Below are positions 56,285 to 64,000 of a DNA stretch of 64,000 bases, in pieces. The notes beneath the pieces are model-generated. The model was not told the origin of the DNA and did not search any database. It saw only the letters and a list, made by a program, of their open reading frames with translations. The stretch spans positions 7,574,570-7,638,569 of the forward strand of contig JAQJVL010000001.1 in the NCBI GenBank assembly GCA_035578905.1, given 5' to 3'. Both the position numbers and the translations under genes were made by a program. The first letter of the stretch is position 1, and every line of letters begins with the position of its first letter. The DNA comes from Stictocephala bisonia. Lineage: Eukaryota > Arthropoda > Insecta > Hemiptera > Membracidae.

Positions 56285-57430
56285 TAACTGTGAGGTTGGT
56301 AGTATTGGTATTTCACGCGTTTGGTGTTATCAACATTCATATTATCTTTGGGAGTAAATATGCTTTAAAGTCTACATATGACCCTACAAAAACTGTAAGG
56401 TTGGTAGTACTGATATATCACACGTTTGATGTTAATGAACTTTCGTATTATTGTTGGGATTAAATATGCTGTAAAGTCTACATATGACACTACAGGAACT
56501 GTTAAGTTGGTAGTACTGATATATCACACGTTTGGTGTTAATCAACATTCGTATTATTGTTGGGAGTAAATATGCTTTAAAGTCTACATATGACACTACA
56601 GGAACTGTTAAGTTGGTAGTACTGATATATCACACGTTTGGTGTTAATGAACTTTCATATTATTGTTGGGATTAAATATGCTTTAAAGTCTACATATGAC
56701 ACTACAGGAACTGTTAAGTTGGTAGTACTGATATATCACACGTTTGGTGTTAATCAACATTCGTATTATTGTTGGGAGTAAATATGCTTTAAAGTCTACA
56801 TATGACACTACAGGAACTGTTAAGTTGGTAGTACTGATATATCACACGTTTGGTGTTAATGAACTTTCATATTATTGTTGGGAGTAAATATGCTTTGAAG
56901 TCTACATATGACACTACAGGAACTGTTAAGTTGGTAGTACTGATATATCACACGTTTGGTGTTAATCAACTTTCGTATTATTGTTGGGATTAAATATGCT
57001 TTAAAATCTACATATGACACTACAGGAACTGTTAAGTTGGTAGTACTGATATATCACACGTTTGGTGTTAATCAACTTTCGTATTATTGTTGGGATTAAA
57101 TATGCTTTAAAGTCTACATATGACACTACAGGAACTGTTAAGTTGGTAGTACTGATATATCACACGTTTGGTGTTAATCAACATTCGTATTATTGTTGGG
57201 AGTAAATATGCTTTAAAGTCTACATATGACACTACAGGAACTGTTAAGTTGGTAGTACTGATATATCACACGTTTGGTGTTAATCAACATTCGTATTATT
57301 GTTGGGAGTAAATATTCTTTAAAGTCTACATATGACACTACAGGAACTATGAGGTTGGTAGTACTGATATATCACACATTCGGGTGTAAATATGCTTTAG
57401 AGTTTACAATAAAGTCTACAGGGAACACGG
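56285..57430. repeat. 106-bp array, 11 units
   Basis: The unit begins ACTGTTAAGTTGGTAGTACT and contains GATATATCACACGTTTGGTG, TTCGTATTATTGTTGGGA and TTTAAAGTCTACATATGACA. Measured spacing is 106 bp. The first units and the last partial unit are diverged. A two-unit alternation is visible (AATCAACATTCG...GGGAGT versus AATGAACTTTC...GGGATT). Confidence 0.96.
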
Positions 57431-57599
57431 TACCTCATGAAGATATCATTTCTTACTCAATGATTGTGAGTCATGCAAACATTTCTTATCATCTGGAAAA
57501 GTTATCATAACAAGTTATATGTACCTTTTTCTATGTTCTAAGTAAATTATTAATTGATAATGGGTTTTGAAAAGAAGTTTAAAACGTTTGTAGTTTTTT

Positions 57600-58725
57600 G
57601 TTGAACTTACAGTGGCTTATGACTTAGTATGGAACAAAGATTTTTTTATTAAAACCTCCTTCCTTGTATATTTATTTTGCGACTTTTTGAGTCAAAAGTA
57701 AGTGCCAGGCAAATAAAAGTTTATTTTGTTCGTGATAAAAGCTCTTTTAAAAGCTGAACTATGGTCTGCCACAGGGGTTTGTACTTGCTCCAATTTTGTT
57801 CTAGATATATACCGCTGACATTCTAACCAAAAAAGTATACAGTATATGCAAATAATGATACTTAAGCTTACCAACACAAGGACTCCATAGGTACTGAGGA
57901 AACACCCAAAAGTGACCTTGCAGCCATCAAAGAATTTTTTTTAAACCTGGCAACTAAATCCTAACCTATCCAAAACCGAAGTGGCTTGCTTCCATTTAAG
58001 TAACCGACTAGCTGAATTCGAAAATGTATCATCCTTTTAAATTGTGTAAAACTCCCATCACAATGATCACCCACAGTACCTTGGAGTAATAATAGATCGA
58101 TCGCTGAAGTTTAAGATCCATCTTCAAAAACAGGGTAAATAAATGTACTACATCGTATTGCCGGATCAACTTGGGGACCCAATGCACACGTCCTAAAACT
58201 GCTTTGTCACTGGCTTATTCAGTTCCTGAATACAGTGATCTTGTATGATTCATGAGAGCTGTTAGTGGCATTCTCATGGCAACTCCACTTCCTTGGCTCC
58301 CAGGGCTGTGCAATGTGACTCCTACAGAGGTAGGACGTCAGAATACACTGCTTAAGAACTCAATAAGGATCTCCTACGTCAGAACGGTCGCTTAATATCA
58401 TAAAACCGACACATACGTACTGCTTTTCAGTTGAACAGATCGAATTTCTCGCCCAATACCAGCTGGGCCGTAGTGTGGAACAGTTTTGATGAACGAAATA
58501 AGTTCCTTATTATCGATCCGTCAATATCTGTAGGTGGGATGAACCTCCTTTGTAGGCAATGGATATTGTTGAATCAGTTCTGAACTGGCGTGGGTAGATT
58601 TAACTAAGTTACTTAAAATATAAATGGAGAGATTAGATCAATCAAGTGATTGCGGAGAGTCTGTACAAACAGTGCATCTCATAATTACAGAGTCCCCCCC
58701 ACGCTGTTTTATGGAGAGCACTTTG
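57600..58725 (+). pseudogene. LINE ORF2 relic, reverse transcriptase to C-terminal zinc knuckle
   Basis: In shifting frames plus gives TVAYDLVWNKDFFIKTSF (57610, palm K-A-YD-VW motif of Jockey-type elements), TGVCTCSNFVLDIYTADIL near the PQGSVL-P-LF-IYT-D position, KTPITMITHSTL and IDRSLKFKIHLQ (58050-58120, the C-TPI---H--YLGV--D motif), and SISVGGMNL followed by CRQWILLNQF (58525, R--W--LN--R-G). It ends with LDQSSDCGESVQTVHLI (58635), the terminal CxCGE-type knuckle. The element is nearly complete over the C-terminal half but riddled with stops. It belongs to a different lineage from the relics at 47.8 and 51.3 kb. Confidence 0.8.
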
Positions 58726-58862
58726 TATTTTTACTAATATAACGTGACTTTTGAAGTTTTTCCAAATATATTACAGCTTATTTATTTATTTTTTTTAATT
58801 AATAAATTGTAGCTGACATCAAACCATACACGATGTATATACATAGTATATTACTACTAATA

Positions 58863-59020
58863 TTTTTGTACGTGTATGGGTGGGTGGGTCAATATCACTG
58901 TACGTGTATGGGTGGGTGGGTCAATACTACTGTAGGTATGGGTGTATGGATGAGTCAATACCACTGTACTGTATATGTGAGCGAGTGGGTTGATACCACT
59001 GTACGTGTATGGGTGGGTAG
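58863..59020. repeat. 36-bp minisatellite family, G-rich units
   Basis: Four diverged units such as GTACGTGTATGGGTGGGTGG and GTCAATATCACT. Confidence 0.85.
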
Positions 59021-59111
59021 GCCTCTTACTTCAATTACGTTTTGATGTCCCTCCCATTTACTTTAAAAAATTATTTCAATTTACATCAAGCTTTCATAAC
59101 ATGATATATTC

Positions 59112-59280
59112 TACCACCCACCCACCCATACACGTATTATGGGTAATTATTGACCATCCACCCACTCATTCACGTATGGGTCAATATTATTGTTGACCCA
59201 CACCCCCAAACACGTTCGATGGTATTGACCCACCCACCCTCCCAGTGCGGTAATATTGACCCACCCATACAAGTACAGTT
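59112..59280. repeat. 36-bp minisatellite family, C-rich units
   Basis: Opposite orientation to the array 100 bp upstream: CACCCACCCACCCATACACG and later GTATTGACCCACCCACCCTC. Together they form another inverted pair. Confidence 0.85.
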
Positions 59281-59399
59281 AGGTGTAACAGAGAAATTTT
59301 AATCCTAACCTAACCAATCGTTACAAAAGTTTTCAATAAAGTCATCATTTATTTAATTCGTTTCAATAGTTTAATTTGTATTCTTAATTTCATTTAGGA

Positions 59400-59905
59400 A
59401 TATTGGCCCGCCCACCCATACGTGTACAGTAATGTTGACCCACCCACCGTCAAATACGCGTACAGTAATATTTACCAACCTACCCATATTTGTACAGTAA
59501 TGTTGACCCACCCACCCTCAAATACGCGTACAGTAATATTTACCAACCCACCTGTACGTGTACAGTAATTCTGACCCACGCACACTCAAATACGCGTACA
59601 GTAATGTTGATCCACCTACCCTCAAATACGCGTACAGTAATATTCACCAACCCACCCATACGTGTACAGTAATGTTGACCCACCCACTCTCAAATACGCG
59701 TACAGTAATATTTACCAACCCACTCATACGTGTACAGTAATGTTAACCCACCCACCCTCAAATACGCGTACAGAAATATTTACCAACCCACCCATACGCG
59801 TACAGTAATATTGACCCACCAACCTGTACACGTAGGGTAATACTGACCCACTCATCAACCCATACACGTACAGAAATATTGGCCCATAAACTCACCCTTA
59901 CACGA
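59400..59905. repeat. C-rich derivative array with alternating units
   Basis: About 14 units alternate between GACCCACCCACCCTCAAATA with CGCGTACAGTAATATT, and TACCAACCCACCCATACGTG with TACAGTAATGTT. The two-unit (about 72-bp) period makes a higher-order array of the 36-bp family. Frames of 60 codons are artefacts. Confidence 0.9.
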
Positions 59906-61497
59906 ACAGAGGTGTTGATTTAATAAGGTGACACACATCATTAAACTCAACAAAAGCTGTACTGTGAATTGTTGCAAAAGGAATAATGATCCACAAGCTA
60001 CTTATTTCCACCTCTATTTAATTCTTAGTTAACAAGACCAAAACATCTTTTGCATCCAGTTATAGCACATGCCTTGTTTGTTAGAAAGTAATTGATTGAT
60101 CAGATGTTTAAAATATTTTATATAAACACATTGTTATTTCAAACCAACCAATGAAACATAGCCATCTATAAAAACAATCTTGGTTAAAACTAGGATTATA
60201 AATAATTTTAATTGTAATTCATAATTAGACTTTTTATTTCAAACTATCATAATATATTTTGCATTAAATATGTCTTCCTACATATAAATATAAACTATCC
60301 CTCTTTTCCAAAAAAGGTTTTGTGTCATATCTCCTGTAAAAACCCAGTTCAATATAACAAAGACTTGTGTATTCACGTCATATAACTCCAATGTAACCTA
60401 ATTTTGATATAATATATTTTAAAGTTTTTTTTTATTTACAAAATAAATATAAAATAAATAAATAGAAAGCAGTCCTAGTAAGATGGTGTTTAGACGGATT
60501 GCGCTAAAATAAATATAACATTTGGAAGCAAATCAATGAAAATGTTATGTGATCGAAGTTCGATTTTAATTTTTCCTCAAAAAAGGCAGCGTTGCTTTAA
60601 ATATCGGTACAAGAACTTACCAACAAATCTACTTAATATTTCAACGTCAACTATTGTAAAACCTCAAGTGAAGTTAGCAGAAACAGTCAAAGCAATAATC
60701 ATCACCGCATAGCTAAGGCTCAGTGCGAAATGTCACCTATTTTCAATAACAATAAAGTTGTATGTTCTCTAATTCCTTGTTTAACGATCTGAAATGGACA
60801 AATGTTTTTGTATTGATCTATTCCGAAAACATCTCCTGACACTCCACGGCTAGCTAGTTCAAAAATGTTCACATCAGCAAGAGGAAGGGTATGTCACACG
60901 TTCAATTTGTACTTATATGTCAATTGATCGTGATTTTTAATTATTTTTTCGTATTAATTTTGTTTGGTATTTTCTTGTAAGTATTTGGACAGCTTTGCGT
61001 ATCTATAAGACTGATTATCTTAATTTTGAACATTACTATAAGATTTTTTAAACTTTTGGTAAGCTCAATGTAAGAGCTACCTCGATCCCCTACTCCATGT
61101 TTGTGAACCATAACACTTAATTTTACAATAGGCTAGATTCAGAACCACGTCCCTCATGTTCTTTAATTTACATAAAAATTCTTCAAAACTGTTTTCAATA
61201 TTAGGAAGCAAATGTTAAGTTACCAAAAGTTGACTAGGCTTGTTGGTCGAGTTCCATTTTGCAAACTGCTGAATACTGTGTCCAAAACAAAGCAAAACTT
61301 TCAAAAATTCAATCTCATATGCAAACAATGTTGCCAAGATGAGTCATATTAGTAACGAGTGTTAGGTGTTTACGTCAAGGTAGCTTGTGAACAAATGGTT
61401 ACTTTTATATGCATGGCCTATTTATGCTAATGAATCGTACATAAATCAATAGTTTGTTTATACTTCGTCAATAATTATTATACTGTTGTAATATATA
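59906..61497. other. AT-rich unique sequence
   Basis: No exon, RNA gene or transposon end is supported. It lies between the minisatellite cluster and the terminal satellite. Confidence 0.4.
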
Positions 61498-64000
61498 TCT
61501 GTTTGGATATTCGTGTGTTAAATATTACAATGGGGCACAGATTTTTACAGTCATGGAAGTAAGCTGACCGACGACGCCTTCAATGTTTTGACGTGATTTA
61601 TGTAATGTTAGCAAGAGGTATCGATCAGTTTGAAGGCGTTCCGCAATACTGTTCATGAACATCAGACTAACTGTACAACATATTACAGTGAGGCAGAGAT
61701 TTTTACAGTCCAAGGAAGTAAGCTGACTGACGACGCCTTCAATGTTTTGACGTGATTTAGGTACTGTTAGAGAGTGGTATCGACCGGTTGAAGGCGTGCC
61801 ACAATACTGTTCATGAACATTAGACTACCTATACAACTGTTTAAATATTCATGTGTTGTGATATTACAGTGAGGAACACATTTTTACAGTCAATGGAAGT
61901 AAGCTGACCAACGACGCCTTCAATGCTTTGACGTGATTTAGGTACTAGTAGCGAGTGGTATCGACCGGTTGAAGGCGTTCCGCAATACTGTTCATGAACA
62001 TCAGACTAACTGTACAACATATTACAGTGAGGCACAGATTTTTACAGTCCAAGGAAGTAAGCTGACCGACGACGCCTTCAATGTTTTGACGTGATTTAGG
62101 TACTGTTAGTGAGTGGTATCGACCGGTTGAAGGCGTGCCACAATACTGTTCATGAACATTAGACTACCTATACAACTGTTTAAATATTCATGTGTTGTGA
62201 TATTACAGTGAGGAACGCATTTTTACAGTCAATGGAAGTAAGCTGACCGACGACGCCTTCAATGCTTTGACGTGATTTAGGTACTGTTAGCGAGTGGTAT
62301 CGACCGGTTGAATGCGTTCCACAATACTGTTCATGAACATCAAACTAACTGTACAACATATTACAGTGAGGCAGAGATTTTTACAGTCCAAGGAAGTAAG
62401 CTGACTGACGACGCCTTCAATGTTTTGACGTGATTTAGGTACTGTTAGTGAGTGGTATCGACCGGTTGAAGGCGTTCCGCAATACTGTTCATGAACATTA
62501 GACTACCTATACAACTGTTTAAATATTCATGTGTTGTGATATTACAGTGAGGAATACATTTTTACAGTCAATGGAAGTAAGCTGACCGACGACGCCTTCA
62601 ATGTTTTGACGTGATTTAGGTATTGTTAGTGAGTGGTATCGACCGGTTGAAGGCGTGCCACAATACTGTTCATGAACATTAGACTACCTATACAACTGTT
62701 TAAATATTCATGTGTTGTGATATTACAGTGAGGAATACATTTTTACAGTCAATGGAAGTAAGCTGACCGACGACGCCTTCAATGTTTTGACGTGATTTAG
62801 GTATTGTTAGTGAGTGGTATCGACCGGTTGAAGGCGTTCCGCAATACTGTTCATGAACATTAGACTACCTATACAACTGTTTAAATATTCATGTGTTGTG
62901 ATATTACAGTGAGGAATACATTTTTACAGTCAATGGAAGTAAGCTGACTGACGACGCCTTCAATGTTTTGACGTGATTTAGGTATTGTTAGTGAGTGGTA
63001 TCGACCGGTTGAAGGCGTTCCGCAATACTGTTCATGAACATTAGACTACCTATACAACTGTTTAAATATTCATGTGTTGTGATATTACAGTGAGGAACGC
63101 ATTTTTACAGTCAATGGAAGTAAGCTGACCGACGACGCCTTCAATGTTTTGACGTGATTTAGGTACTGTTAGTGAGTGGTATCGACCGGTTGAAGGCGTG
63201 CCACAATACTGTTCATGAACATTAGACTACCTATACAACTGTTTAAATATTCATGTGTTGTGATATTACAGTGAGGAACACATTTTTACAGTCAATGGAA
63301 GTAAGCTGACCGACGACGCCTTCAATGCTGTGACATGATTTAGGTACTGTTAGCGAGTGGTATCGACCGGTTGAAGGCGTTCCGCAATACTGTTCATGAA
63401 CATCAAACTAACTGTACAACATATTACAGTGAGGCAGAGATTTTTACAGTCCAAGGAAGTAAGCTGACTGACGACGCCTTCAATGTTTTGACGTGATTTA
63501 GGTACTGTTAGCGAGTGGTATCGACCGGTTGAAGGCGTTCCGCAATACTGTTCATGAACATCAGACTAACTGTACAACATATTACAGTGAGGCACAGATT
63601 TTTACAGTCCAAGGAAGTAAGCTGACCGACGACGCCTTCAATGTTTTGACGTGATTTAGGTACTGTTAGTGAGTGGTATCGACCGGTTGAAGGCGTGCCA
63701 CAATACTGTTCATGAACATTAGACTACCTATACAACTGTTTAAATATTCATGTGTTGTGATATTACAGTGAGGAACACATTTTTACAGTCAATGGAAGTA
63801 AGCTGACCGACGACGCCTTCAATGCTTTGACGTGATTTAGGTACTGTTAGCGAGTGGTATCGACCGGTTGAAGGCGTTCCGCAATACTGTTCATGAACAT
63901 CAGACTAACTGTACAACATATTACAGTGAGGCACAGATTTTTACAGTCAATGGAAGTAAGCTGACCGACGACGCCTTCAATGCTGTGACGTGATTTAGGT
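61498..64000. repeat. Satellite array with two monomer lengths (158 and 181 bp), cut by the right edge
   Basis: The shared body runs from AAGCTGACCGACGACGCCTT through GTGATTTAGGTACTGTTAG, GAGTGGTATCGACCGGTTGA and AATACTGTTCATGAACAT. Two linkers follow. The long one contains CCTATACAACTGTTTAAATA and TTCATGTGTTGTGATATTAC. The short one contains AACTGTACAACATATTAC. Distances between successive AAGCTGAC starts are 159, 181, 158, 181, 158, 181, 181, 181, 181, 181, 158, 158, 181 and 158. GACGCCTTCAA and TTGAAGGCG are inverted arms, and TGTTCATGAACA is a perfect palindrome in every unit. The array runs off the window. Confidence 0.97.

Overview
The window looks like AT-rich, intron-rich, repeat-dense animal nuclear DNA, most likely from an insect. 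The evidence is decayed non-LTR retrotransposons, tRNA- and 5S-like SINEs, piggyBac, hAT, PIF/Harbinger and short-TIR DNA transposon remnants, and spliceosomal exon boundaries. There is no bacterial operon structure, rRNA operon or CRISPR array. The species cannot be named from this sequence.

Layout. The two ends are satellite arrays: a 120-bp satellite at 1-1490, and a satellite alternating 158- and 181-bp spacings from about 61.5 kb to the right edge. Inside them is an unusual density of unrelated tandem arrays: 39 bp (1.83-8.33 kb), 51 bp (10.2-11.0), 24 bp (12.4-12.8), 40 bp (18.5-18.8), about 39 bp (19.9-20.2), about 15/30 bp (21.4-22.0), 36 bp G-rich (at least eight loci), 111 bp (30.2-32.5), 40 bp (34.0-35.7), 73 bp (43.1-43.7) and 106 bp (56.3-57.4). 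By summing their lengths I estimate that about one third of the window is tandem repeat. Almost every long open frame lies in these arrays, because several periods are multiples of three. I do not call those frames genes.

Host gene. Only one protein-coding gene can be argued, on the plus strand. Three short candidate exons (15962-16013, 26606-26657, 33916-34031) have good acceptors and donors and join in a single open frame across introns of about 10.6 and 7.3 kb. The product fragment is rich in Pro, Gln and Ser, and I do not recognise the protein. A possible terminal exon at 39943-40067 would need one more unseen exon to keep phase.

Transposons. The introns and flanks hold a piggyBac-like MITE with TTAA ends (8862-9923), a hAT-like MITE with an 8-bp target duplication (16222-16995), two copies of a 450-460 bp TIR element (13051, 37387), two fold-back elements with related ends (14597, 22893), an internally deleted PIF/Harbinger transposase (minus, about 19.2 kb), five or six LINE reverse-transcriptase relics (38.0, 44.8, 48.5, 51.8 and 58.1 kb, perhaps 17.4), and several SINE copies.

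Most interesting. Two arrays carry splice-site-like motifs. The 40-bp array at 34.03 kb starts exactly at the donor of the third exon and repeats that donor about 43 times. The 39-bp array at 2-8 kb repeats a branch-point/pyrimidine-tract/AG cassette about 160 times. A dispersed 36-bp minisatellite family carries ideal single-nucleotide-loop G-quadruplex motifs and often occurs as inverted seeds next to expanded arrays.
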